A stretch of 48,168 nt of DNA. Origin: Candidatus Kuenenia stuttgartensis (GTDB taxonomy: Bacteria > Planctomycetota > Phycisphaerae > Sedimentisphaerales > CAMDDF01). The stretch is from NCBI GenBank assembly GCA_945890885.1, contig CAMDDF010000003.1:1-48168 (forward strand), read 5' to 3'. The notes under the pieces were generated by a model. That model was not told the origin of the DNA. It saw nothing but the letters and a program-made list of their open reading frames with translations, and searched no databases. Made by a program: the position numbers and the translations under genes. Shown here in pieces: positions 17,237-24,916 of this stretch; the first letter of the stretch is position 1; each line of letters opens with the position of its first letter.

Positions 17237-17260
17237 TTTAACTCCTTATGAAAATATATA

Positions 17261-17295
17261 AATAGGGCCCCACATAAAAGTTATGAAGCCCTATT
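17261..17295 (-). other. intercistronic inverted repeat
   Basis: AATAGGGC (17261-17268) pairs with GCCCTATT (17288-17295) around a 19-nt loop, between the aminotransferase stop and the oxidoreductase start. There is no T-run (TATATATTT follows on the minus strand), so RNA stabilisation or a weak terminator are both possible. Confidence 0.4.
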
Positions 17296-17306
17296 CGAAA
17301 GATAAA

Positions 17307-18683
17307 TTACATCAGTTCCTTTTCAGTTTCGCCAATCGCCTCATCAATCATATCAAGGCCTTTCATCAGGACTTCATCTTCCATAACAATAGGAGGACTC
17401 ATGCGGAGGATGTGCCCTGCCGGTATCCAGGCAAGACCCTTTGCGAAGGCTTTCTGATAAACTCGCTTGCCTGCTTCATTGAACGGCTCTTTGGTTTTCT
17501 TGTCTTTAACAAGCTCAATACCCATCAAGCAGCCTTTAGCACGGACATCGCCGACTATCGGATGTTCAGCTTTCATTCTTTCCATTCTTTTCAGTGCGAT
17601 CTCGCCGAGATGAGTTGCACGTTCAAGCAGATTCTCTTCTTCGATTGCTTCGATGCAAGCAAGAGCCGCTGCACAAGCCATCGGATTGCCGCCGTAACTG
17701 CTCGATGCTGAAATTGACTCAAACGATTCTTTCAAATGTTCGCGAACTGCAACACAGGTAACAGGGAAGCCATTACCGAATCCCTTGCCGAGCGTAACAA
17801 CATCCGGCACAACGTCCCAATGTTCCATGCAAAGCCATTTGCCTGTTCTGCCAAAACTTGTAAGCACTTCATCTATCATAAGCAAAATGCCTTTTTTGTC
17901 GCAGTATTTGCGAAGCTTGGGGAAGAAATCTTCCGGAGGCATAACCGAACCGCCCCAGCCCTGAATAGGCTCAAGAACGAAGCCTGCAATATTATTCATT
18001 GTGCCTTTGTCGATAAACTCATCGAAAAGCTCAATATATTTATCGGAATCAGGTGTACCATCTGGCTTTGTAAACATAGGCCTGTATGTGTTTGGGCGGG
18101 GAACCATATACATTCCCGGGGCTCTGCTGGAACCATAAACACTTGAGCGGATATGGCCGAGCGAAACACCACCGTAGGTTTTGCCGTGATAATCATAAAA
18201 ACATGAAACCATTTCTGTTTTCTTACTTGCGGCACGAAGAACACGCTGACCAGCCTCAACTGCGGTAGTGCCGGAATCGTAGAACTGGAAACCAGTTAAA
18301 TCGCCGGGCAGAATTTCAACAAGTTTTTCAACGAGCCTGGTTTTAATTTCCGTTGTAAAATCGTGGCAGTTCATCAACTTGGCAGCCATCTGCTGCACAG
18401 CTTCGGTAACCTTCGGATGGCAATGGCCCAGCGTTGTTACATAGATACCGCTGGAAAAGTCAATATACCTGTTGCCGTCGGCATCGACAAGCTCACAACC
18501 TTTGCCGCTCTCAAAAGCAACAGGAAAAAGCTTAACCTGCTCGCTTAATCCCTTGAAATATTTTGTGCATCTTGCGTGCAACGCTTTGGATTTGGGGCCT
18601 GGAACTGCGGTTTTCATATCTGGAACCTGTTTTAAGTCCAGATGTGCCCATTTCGGGGCTGAAGCTATTTTTTTCTGTGTCAT
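17307..18683 (-). CDS. class III (PLP) aminotransferase
   Basis: A 458-aa fold-type I aminotransferase of the GabT/ArgD-like class III, which transfers an amino group between an omega-amine or amino-sugar and a 2-oxoacid. The PLP lysine is in TLGKGFGNGFP. Also visible are YDSGTTAVEAGQRV (phosphate-binding loop), DYHGKTYGG, LEPIQGWGGS and LLMIDEVLTSFGRTGK (the Asp that contacts the pyridine ring). Start supported by AGGAG at 7 nt. Upstream by 18 bp is a DeoR regulator and downstream a Gfo/Idh/MocA dehydrogenase. The N-terminal extension of about 40 residues is longer than in GabT. Substrate cannot be told from sequence. Confidence 0.88.
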   Translation of the reverse strand: MTQKKIASAPKWAHLDLKQVPDMKTAVPGPKSKALHARCTKYFKGLSEQVKLFPVAFESGKGCELVDADGNRYIDFSSGIYVTTLGHCHPKVTEAVQQMAAKLMNCHDFTTEIKTRLVEKLVEILPGDLTGFQFYDSGTTAVEAGQRVLRAASKKTEMVSCFYDYHGKTYGGVSLGHIRSSVYGSSRAPGMYMVPRPNTYRPMFTKPDGTPDSDKYIELFDEFIDKGTMNNIAGFVLEPIQGWGGSVMPPEDFFPKLRKYCDKKGILLMIDEVLTSFGRTGKWLCMEHWDVVPDVVTLGKGFGNGFPVTCVAVREHLKESFESISASSSYGGNPMACAAALACIEAIEEENLLERATHLGEIALKRMERMKAEHPIVGDVRAKGCLMGIELVKDKKTKEPFNEAGKRVYQKAFAKGLAWIPAGHILRMSPPIVMEDEVLMKGLDMIDEAIGETEKELM

Positions 18684-18701
18684 TTTAATACTCCTGTTAA
18701 T

Positions 18702-19481
18702 TTATATTTTAGAAACAATTATTTCCGAACATATTTTCTTTAAAGACTGAAACTGCTCCGGCGTAATACCGCTATCAGTGATAAGTGCATTCACTTCGGC
18801 AAGGGAACCATTTGATGCAAAATCAATTTTGCCTATCTTCGAACTGTCGCAGAGAACGTAAGTCTGATTCGCCCTTTTTCGCATTTTCTGGTCAACTTTG
18901 GCAATTCGCATATCAGTGTTGAATAATTCTCCGTTTAATCCTATGCCGTCCGCACCTTGAAATGCAATATCAACCATAAACATATCGAGAACTTTTTCAG
19001 CGACAACTCCGGTCAGGTCAGGACTGCCCTTTCGGATAATGCCGCCCAAAAGAACGGTCTGGATGCCTGACGAAAACTGCAATACCGATGCAACCGCCAA
19101 GCTTGGGGTTATCACTGTCAAATTTTCAAAATCTTTCAACAAATATGCCAATTCAAGAGTGGTCGTGCCAGTATCAAGAATTAAACGCTGGCCCGGCTGG
19201 ACGAATTTCAAAGCCTCTTGAGCTATTGCCTTTTTAGCTTTCTGATTGCTCGCCCGGCGGCTGGCAAAATCAAATTCAAATTCCATTCGCTCAGCAGGCA
19301 CTGCTCCGCCGTAAGTTCTTTCGATGTGGCCCTGCTGCTGCAACTTATTTAAGTCCCTGTGTATCGTCATTTCGCTGACGTTGAATTTTTTCGCCAACTC
19401 ATTAACAACTAAAAGCTTACCTTGCTTTAATAGCTCGATTATATGCTTCTTTCTCTGTTCAAATGGGGCTTTTGCGGCCAT
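18702..19481 (-). CDS. DeoR-family transcriptional regulator
   Basis: A 259-aa sugar-catabolism repressor. Residues about 4-57 are the DeoR winged helix-turn-helix (VNELAKKFNVSEMTIHRDLNKL, then ERTYGG). The C-terminal DeoRC sensor domain shows LILDTGTTTLEL and the ISF-like phosphate-sugar-binding loops (LGG near 150; DIAFQGADGI). ATG 19481 is chosen because AGGA is 5 nt upstream, while the ATG two codons earlier overlaps that site. It heads the aminotransferase-oxidoreductase unit and is divergent from a GntR gene 130 bp away. A promoter and an inverted repeat precede it. Confidence 0.88.
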   Translation of the reverse strand: MAAKAPFEQRKKHIIELLKQGKLLVVNELAKKFNVSEMTIHRDLNKLQQQGHIERTYGGAVPAERMEFEFDFASRRASNQKAKKAIAQEALKFVQPGQRLILDTGTTTLELAYLLKDFENLTVITPSLAVASVLQFSSGIQTVLLGGIIRKGSPDLTGVVAEKVLDMFMVDIAFQGADGIGLNGELFNTDMRIAKVDQKMRKRANQTYVLCDSSKIGKIDFASNGSLAEVNALITDSGITPEQFQSLKKICSEIIVSKI

Positions 19482-19497
19482 GGTCATCCTGTAAAAA

Positions 19498-19541
19498 TGT
19501 TATATATACATACTTATAACAATTACTAACATTTTATTCAA
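19498..19541 (-). promoter_or_regulatory. promoter and probable operator of the DeoR gene
   Basis: On the minus strand TTGAAT (19541-19536), 17-nt spacer, TATAAG (19518-19513). An inverted repeat TGTTATA (19498-19504) and TATAACA (19515-19521) spans the -10 and start region, and shares its half-site with the operator at 19594-19609 before the divergent GntR gene. Confidence 0.6.
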
Positions 19542-19576
19542 GAAAAAAAACAAAAATATTATTTTTAATAAACTAT

Positions 19577-19609
19577 TTGCTATTTTTTTTAGAATTGGTT
19601 ATAACAACT
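19577..19609 (+). promoter_or_regulatory. promoter and probable operator of the GntR gene
   Basis: TTGCTA (19577-19582), 17-nt spacer, TATAAC (19600-19605). The -10 lies inside ATTGGTTATAACAACT (19594-19609), which is close to the NagR/YvoA site of Bacillus as I remember it (ATTGGTATAGACAACT). The predicted transcript start, about 19612, coincides with the GTG start codon, implying a leaderless mRNA. Confidence 0.55.
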
Positions 19610-19611
19610 AT

Positions 19612-20352
19612 GTGAAAAATAAAGAATACAGCAAAATATATGACAATGTCAAGTCGCAGATACTTGGCAGCCAATATGCCGCGGGTCAAAAACTGCCCCC
19701 GGAAAGGGTTCTATGTAATCAATTTGGGGTTTCGAGAATAACCGCCAGGCACGCTTTAAGATTACTAAAAGAAGACGGGCTCGTAGAAAGATTTCAAGGC
19801 AAAGGCACATTTGTAAAAAATACTAAAACAGCCAAACTGCCCATAACGGATTTGGGATTTGCCAAATCGGTACAGTTTTACGCGCCAGGACTATACAGAA
19901 AACTTTTAAGAAATGAAATGGTCATCGCCCCTCTGGATATTTCTAAAAGCCTTAGCCTTGATACGCAAAAATGTTTTCTCGCGGTCAGAACTGATATTTT
20001 AGATAATCAAAATATCGCTTTTGACAAGGTTTATATTGTGCCAAAGTACTGCAAAAGCGTTACGGAATATCTATTAGTAAAGGTTGATTTTTTCGAAAAA
20101 TGGCTGGAAACTGAAAAAATCAAAGTCGCTTATTGCAATGAAACAATTGAAGCTATCGAAGCGGATAAGGAAATAGCTTCTATTTTAAATATCAAACACG
20201 GCGGCCCAATTTTAAAAGCTGTAGAAACTTATTATGACACCAACAATATAACTTTTGCTGTTTTTGAATCCTATTACAGTGGAGACAAAGTTAAATTAAC
20301 GTCAACTATCAGCTGCAAGGAAAGATCAAATGCAAGAACTTCTAATATATAA
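19612..20352 (+). CDS. GntR-family regulator, HutC/UTRA type
   Basis: A 246-aa repressor. Residues about 5-75 are the GntR winged helix (LPPERVLCNQFGVSRITARHAL, then GLVERFQGKGTFV). The rest is a UTRA ligand domain, which in NagR-type members binds N-acetylglucosamine-6-phosphate or glucosamine-6-phosphate. It starts at GTG 19612 without a Shine-Dalgarno and with the promoter -10 only 6 nt before it, so it may be translated from a leaderless transcript. Its last 23 bases overlap the NagA-like gene, so it is part of the operon it probably controls. A NagR-like operator overlaps its own promoter. Confidence 0.85.
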   Translation: MKNKEYSKIYDNVKSQILGSQYAAGQKLPPERVLCNQFGVSRITARHALRLLKEDGLVERFQGKGTFVKNTKTAKLPITDLGFAKSVQFYAPGLYRKLLRNEMVIAPLDISKSLSLDTQKCFLAVRTDILDNQNIAFDKVYIVPKYCKSVTEYLLVKVDFFEKWLETEKIKVAYCNETIEAIEADKEIASILNIKHGGPILKAVETYYDTNNITFAVFESYYSGDKVKLTSTISCKERSNARTSNI

Positions 20353-21490
20353 TGTAAATATTGTTTTAACTGATGAGATTTTAACCAATCACTGCTTATT
20401 GATTTCAAATGGCAAGATTAAAGAAATCTCCCCAAATATAAGCCATGACAATATCGAAGCCGTGGACGGTCAAGGCAATTATCTTTGCCCAGGCTTTATC
20501 GACCTGCATATTCACGGCGTTCATGACCAACTCATAGATAACGGGCCAGAAAGTTTATCGAAAATCTGCGAGATTCTGCCTAAATACGGCGTAACCAGCT
20601 TTTTGCCGACAGTTTGCCCCCTACCTAAAGGTACAGATGCTGAATTTCTCAGGACGCTTTCGCAATCTAAACCAAAAGGCACACAAATAGCTGGCTTTCA
20701 TCTTGAAGGGCCGTTCCTGTCATTGACAGGCGCTTTGCCGCCGGAAGCGCTCGGCAATGCAGATGTTGAGCGGATTAAAAACCTCATCAAAGCAGCAAAA
20801 CCCTACAAGGCAATATTCAGCATTTCGCCTGATTTTGAAAATATTACAGATTTAATTCCGATAATGGCAGATAATAATACGCCTGTCTTTATGACACATA
20901 CGAAAGCAAATGTCCAGCAGACTCTGGATGCGATAAAAGCTGGTGCATGCCATGCAACGCATTTTTATGATGTGTTTTATTCGCCGGAAATGACCGATCC
21001 AGGCGTACGTCCATGCGGGTCAGTTGAAGCAATATACGCAAGCGAAAACGTCAGCGTCGATTTCATTCTTGACGGCGTTCATGTTGACCCGATAGCGGTT
21101 AAAATGGCATTGCAATGCAAAGGCCTCGACAAGGTCTGCCTGATTACCGATGCCAATATCGGCGCAGGCTCAGGTGCCGGAAAATACAGTTTCGGCAACG
21201 AGGAAGTTCAAATCGAATATCCCGGCGCACCTGCAAGACTGGTCAAAAACGGCGGACTGGCAGGAAGCGGGCTTACAATGAATCTGGCGGTGAAAAATGC
21301 CGTAAATATGCTTGGCATAGATTTACCGATGGCAGTGAAAATGGCAAGTGATAATCCAGCAAGAGTTTTAAGGCTTGAAAATACAGGTGCGATCAAAAAA
21401 GACTATGATGCTGACTTTACACTTTTAGACAAGCAATTGAATGTAGTCAAGACATTCGTAGGGGGGCAGTGCTGCTATGATAGAAAATAA
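20330..21490 (+). CDS. nagA: N-acetylglucosamine-6-phosphate deacetylase-like amidohydrolase
   Basis: A 386-aa cytosolic amidohydrolase. NagA removes acetate from GlcNAc-6-P. The TIM-barrel metal motifs are GFIDLHIHG (His60, His62), FHLEGPF (Glu126), TH (His190), ATH (His211) and LITDAN (Asp274); all metal and catalytic positions are filled. The segment normally written THLFNAM in NagA is THFYDVF here, so the acyl-amino-sugar pocket differs and a related N-acyl amino sugar phosphate is possible. AAGGAAA lies 6 nt before the ATG. It overlaps the GntR gene by 23 bp and the transporter by 14 bp. Confidence 0.82.
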   Translation: MQELLIYNVNIVLTDEILTNHCLLISNGKIKEISPNISHDNIEAVDGQGNYLCPGFIDLHIHGVHDQLIDNGPESLSKICEILPKYGVTSFLPTVCPLPKGTDAEFLRTLSQSKPKGTQIAGFHLEGPFLSLTGALPPEALGNADVERIKNLIKAAKPYKAIFSISPDFENITDLIPIMADNNTPVFMTHTKANVQQTLDAIKAGACHATHFYDVFYSPEMTDPGVRPCGSVEAIYASENVSVDFILDGVHVDPIAVKMALQCKGLDKVCLITDANIGAGSGAGKYSFGNEEVQIEYPGAPARLVKNGGLAGSGLTMNLAVKNAVNMLGIDLPMAVKMASDNPARVLRLENTGAIKKDYDADFTLLDKQLNVVKTFVGGQCCYDRK

Positions 21491-22793
21491 AGAAGTTTGC
21501 CCGACAAAAAACTTAATTACAGAAACACCTAATAACAGCCGGAATAAATCTGTTATTAAAATAATACTGTTTGTGTTTATGCTCGCGCTTTATTTCATGA
21601 GCTACTTTCATAGAGTTGCCGTTCCTGGAACCATTTTTAATGAATTGCAAAGCGACTTCAACGCCACAGCCACCAATATCGCCATGCTAGGTGCTATTTA
21701 CCTTTACATCTATGCGATCATGCAGATATTCATAGGAATACTTGTGGACAAGATAGGCCCTGCAAGGATAACTATATTTGCTGGGATCATTCTGGCAATT
21801 GGCACAATTTTATTTTCTTTCGCTACTTCATTAAATATGTTGTACGCCACAAGAGCTTTGCTAGCATGCGGTGCCAGTTTCATGTATCTGTGTTTGATAA
21901 AAGAAATCGCAGAATTATTCTCAAGTAAAAATTTTGCTGCCTTTCTTGGTGTAATTATATTAGTAGGCTATATTGGCGGAATCACCGGAACATACCCGTT
22001 TGAAAGAGCCGTAACTTTTATCGGCTGGCGCAGCTCTATACTAATAACGGGCATTATAACCGCTGTTTTTGTTGCAGGTTTTATTTTTCTTCATCTGCGT
22101 ATAAAAGATAAGAAAGTCAACTCTGTAAAGATTTCATTTGAAAATGTAACTTCGGTAATTGCAAATATTTTTACTTTTCCGATATACATATCCAACTGTA
22201 TCAGTTTTTCTATTTACTTTTTAATGCAAAGTTCTATCGGGAAAAAAATTCTCGAGGACGTTTTTAGTTTCAATTCCCAAAAAGCATCTTCATATGTTTT
22301 GGTTTTAGTAGTTCTCAGTATGATAGGAGCCGGCAGCTCGGGTCTTGTTTCAAAATTAATGCAAAATAGACGTAAGCCGCTGATCATTTTCGGTTCTTCA
22401 ATGTCCCTGAGTTTTTGTATTCTAATCCTATTTGCTATCAAAGGTCAGTTAGGGCAATATGTTTTATTGCCAGCTTTTGTTCTTTTGGGATTGTCATCCA
22501 TTGCCCTGCCCATGGGAACAGCATGCATTAAAGAATTAAATGACCATCAGATATCGGCAACGGCTATCAGTTTTATGAATGCCGCCGCTTATGGAGTCAT
22601 TGCTATATTAGTTACCGCTACGGGCTATATAATGGATCTTTTCAGAAATATGGCTACCAAAACAGATAATGCACTTATCTATCCCAAAGAGGCGTATATG
22701 GCAATTTTCACACTATGCCTGGTTTTATCAATATTTTCCTTATTTGGATCATTACTTGTAAAAGAAACGCAAGGCGTTTGTTTAGAGAGTTAA
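21477..22793 (+). CDS. MFS transporter
   Basis: A 438-aa inner-membrane transporter with about 12 hydrophobic segments in two halves and a charged central loop near residue 205 (RIKDKKVNSVK). The MFS motif A-like loop between TM2 and TM3 is present as GILVDKIGPARI. YFHRVAVPGTIFNELQ near TM1 resembles MFS sugar-acid and organic-acid carriers, but the substrate is not readable. It overlaps the NagA-like gene by 14 bp and is followed 27 bp later by the NagB-like gene, so it most likely imports the amino sugar or derivative of this operon. Confidence 0.85.
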   Translation: MIENKEVCPTKNLITETPNNSRNKSVIKIILFVFMLALYFMSYFHRVAVPGTIFNELQSDFNATATNIAMLGAIYLYIYAIMQIFIGILVDKIGPARITIFAGIILAIGTILFSFATSLNMLYATRALLACGASFMYLCLIKEIAELFSSKNFAAFLGVIILVGYIGGITGTYPFERAVTFIGWRSSILITGIITAVFVAGFIFLHLRIKDKKVNSVKISFENVTSVIANIFTFPIYISNCISFSIYFLMQSSIGKKILEDVFSFNSQKASSYVLVLVVLSMIGAGSSGLVSKLMQNRRKPLIIFGSSMSLSFCILILFAIKGQLGQYVLLPAFVLLGLSSIALPMGTACIKELNDHQISATAISFMNAAAYGVIAILVTATGYIMDLFRNMATKTDNALIYPKEAYMAIFTLCLVLSIFSLFGSLLVKETQGVCLES

Positions 22794-22820
22794 CAGTTAA
22801 TCATATTTCGGAGAAATAAA

Positions 22821-23756
22821 ATGGCGAAGTTTGAGTTCGAACCAGCAAAATGTATCCCGTTCAGGGACAAAAAAGTCGTCGCAAGATGCAGAGCTATCAA
22901 ACGTGAGGATATCGAAAAACATCCGAATCCTGATTTTAAAATACAAGTCGTCAAAGACGATGATGCAACTTTTTTGTGGTTTGGAGATTTGATTTCTCGG
23001 CTCAAGATGGCCAGTGACACCAATCAAAAAATCGTGATGATACTGCCCAATCCATGGCCTGGCTATCGGCATGTGGCAAGAATCATCAACAGATGCAAAA
23101 TCAACTGCAAAAATCTGTGGGCGTTTGCAATGGATGAATATGCAGACCAGGACGGCAATATTGCACCTGAAAGCTGGGAGTTCGGATTCAGCCATGCGAT
23201 GCTGAAATTTTTCTACTATGAAATCGACGAAGCATTAAGGCCTGCAAGAAAACAGTTTGTATGCTTCAGCGATTTAAAAGACATCAATGATTACAGCAAA
23301 ATGCTAGCCAATCAGGGCGGAGCAGATATCTGCTACAGCGGCCCCGGCTGGACAGGACATCTGGCATTCATCGAGCCGGATGCGCCGGAACTTCAAGCCC
23401 CGCTAGAAGAATGGAAAACATTCGGAGCTAAAATCGTAACATTAAGCCCCTTTACTCTTGCTCAAAATTCGCTTCACGGCTGCTTCGGCAAAAGCGGCGA
23501 TTTAACTGCGGTTCCGCCTAGAGCAGCAACGATAGGCCCTGCTGACGTAATCGCTGCAAAAGCTCGTTTTGATATGCACGGCATAACAATTGCAGGAAGT
23601 AAAAGTTCATGGCAAAGGCTCACGACAAGACTGGTTCTTCACGGGCCCGTTACGCCGTTGTTGCCACAGTCAATTCTGCAAACATTGAAAACCGATGTAT
23701 ATGTAACCGAAACAGCGGCAATGAACATTGAAACCGACTGGGACAGTGGATACTAA
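22821..23756 (+). CDS. NagB-like sugar-phosphate isomerase/deaminase
   Basis: A 311-aa member of the glucosamine-6-phosphate deaminase / 6-phosphogluconolactonase superfamily. Recognisable motifs are FAMDEYAD (usual FNMDEYVG), GGADICYSGPGWTGHLAFIEPDA (usual GIGxDGHIAFNEP) and PPRAATIGPADVIAAK (usual ALTVGVGTLLDA). The catalytic Asp of MDEY and the His of GHLAF are kept. The protein is about 45 residues longer than Escherichia coli NagB, mainly at the N-terminus. GGAG lies 7 nt upstream. With the NagA-like gene, it would convert a deacetylated amino sugar phosphate to a ketose phosphate plus ammonia. Confidence 0.8.
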   Translation: MAKFEFEPAKCIPFRDKKVVARCRAIKREDIEKHPNPDFKIQVVKDDDATFLWFGDLISRLKMASDTNQKIVMILPNPWPGYRHVARIINRCKINCKNLWAFAMDEYADQDGNIAPESWEFGFSHAMLKFFYYEIDEALRPARKQFVCFSDLKDINDYSKMLANQGGADICYSGPGWTGHLAFIEPDAPELQAPLEEWKTFGAKIVTLSPFTLAQNSLHGCFGKSGDLTAVPPRAATIGPADVIAAKARFDMHGITIAGSKSSWQRLTTRLVLHGPVTPLLPQSILQTLKTDVYVTETAAMNIETDWDSGY

Positions 23757-23762
23757 TTCACA

Positions 23763-24887
23763 ATGAAAATCATTGTTGCGACAGATTCTTTCAAGGGTAG
23801 TTTGAGTGCTCAAAGAGCCTGCAGAATTATCGCAGACACAATTTCGAAAAAGTGTCCTGATGCGCAGGTTGTAACCAAACCAATGGCAGATGGCGGCGAA
23901 GGCACGGCTGAAATAATGATAAATAACTGTGCCGGGCAATGGATACCTGAAAAAGTGATAGGGCCATTGCCAAATATGAACGTCGAGGCAGGCTTTGTAT
24001 GGATGGAAAACTCTCAGATAGCATTAGTAGAAATGGCCAGCGCAAGCGGTATTACTTTACTGTCCAATGATCTGCTCAATCCGATGAAAACCACCACATA
24101 CGGAACCGGCCAACTACTAAAACATGCAATAGAAAGACATCCCAAAGAGATATTGCTATCCATAGGAGGCAGCGCAACAGTTGATGCCGGTGTTGGAGCA
24201 GCAATGGCATTAGGATGGAAATTTCTCGATGAGAATGGCCAATGCATTGGTCTGGGAGGCGGTGAGATAAAAAACATCAAAGATATTATCCCGCCTGATA
24301 AAAAAATTGACGTTAAAGTAAAAGTGCTATGCGATGTAGATAACCCCCTATATGGGCCAAACGGCGCAGCAGTAATTTTTGGGCCGCAAAAAGGGGCTGA
24401 TTCTGAAATGGTTAAAATTCTGGACTCGGCCATTAAGCAGTTTTCAGATTTAATAAAATCCAAATTGAGCATTGACGTTTCAAATCTTCCGGGAGCAGGA
24501 GCCGCAGGCGGTCTTGGCGCAGGTGCTATAGCATTTATGAATGCAGATATAGTATCAGGAATAGATACCATCATGAATGTCGTAAAGCTTCAGGATGATT
24601 TGCAAAATGCCGATTGGATAATAACTGGCGAGGGAAAATTCGACAGCCAGTCCCTTAACGGAAAAGTCATTTCTGGCATAGTCAATCTGGCAAAAAAGAC
24701 CAACACAAAAGTCATGGTAATAGCCGGCGATGTTATTTTAGATAAGTCGGTCTATCGTAGTTTTGGAATTGTTGATGCAATCGGATTAAAAGAAAAGAAT
24801 ATGACAACAGAATATGCTATGCTAAATTGTGAACAATTATTAAAAACTGCCAGCAATAAATTTGTAGAAAAACATATTATTAAGTAA
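23763..24887 (+). CDS. glycerate 2-kinase (GarK/GlxK family)
   Basis: A 374-aa kinase that phosphorylates D-glycerate to 2-phosphoglycerate. Family hallmarks are visible along the chain: IIVATDSFKGSLSA at the N-terminus, PMADGGEGTAE (about 41-51), LLSIGGSATVDAGVGAAMALG (about 129-149), GPNGAAVIFGPQKGA, LPGAGAAGGLGAGAIAF and ITGEGKFDSQSLNGK. Length is normal. No Shine-Dalgarno is seen and the gap to the NagB-like gene is 6 bp, so translation is probably coupled. Its presence in an amino-sugar operon suggests that a C3 hydroxyacid is released from the substrate, or that the true substrate is a related hydroxyacid. Confidence 0.9.
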   Translation: MKIIVATDSFKGSLSAQRACRIIADTISKKCPDAQVVTKPMADGGEGTAEIMINNCAGQWIPEKVIGPLPNMNVEAGFVWMENSQIALVEMASASGITLLSNDLLNPMKTTTYGTGQLLKHAIERHPKEILLSIGGSATVDAGVGAAMALGWKFLDENGQCIGLGGGEIKNIKDIIPPDKKIDVKVKVLCDVDNPLYGPNGAAVIFGPQKGADSEMVKILDSAIKQFSDLIKSKLSIDVSNLPGAGAAGGLGAGAIAFMNADIVSGIDTIMNVVKLQDDLQNADWIITGEGKFDSQSLNGKVISGIVNLAKKTNTKVMVIAGDVILDKSVYRSFGIVDAIGLKEKNMTTEYAMLNCEQLLKTASNKFVEKHIIK

Positions 24888-24916
24888 AGCATAAATATAT
24901 AGAAAGGATAAGTAAA

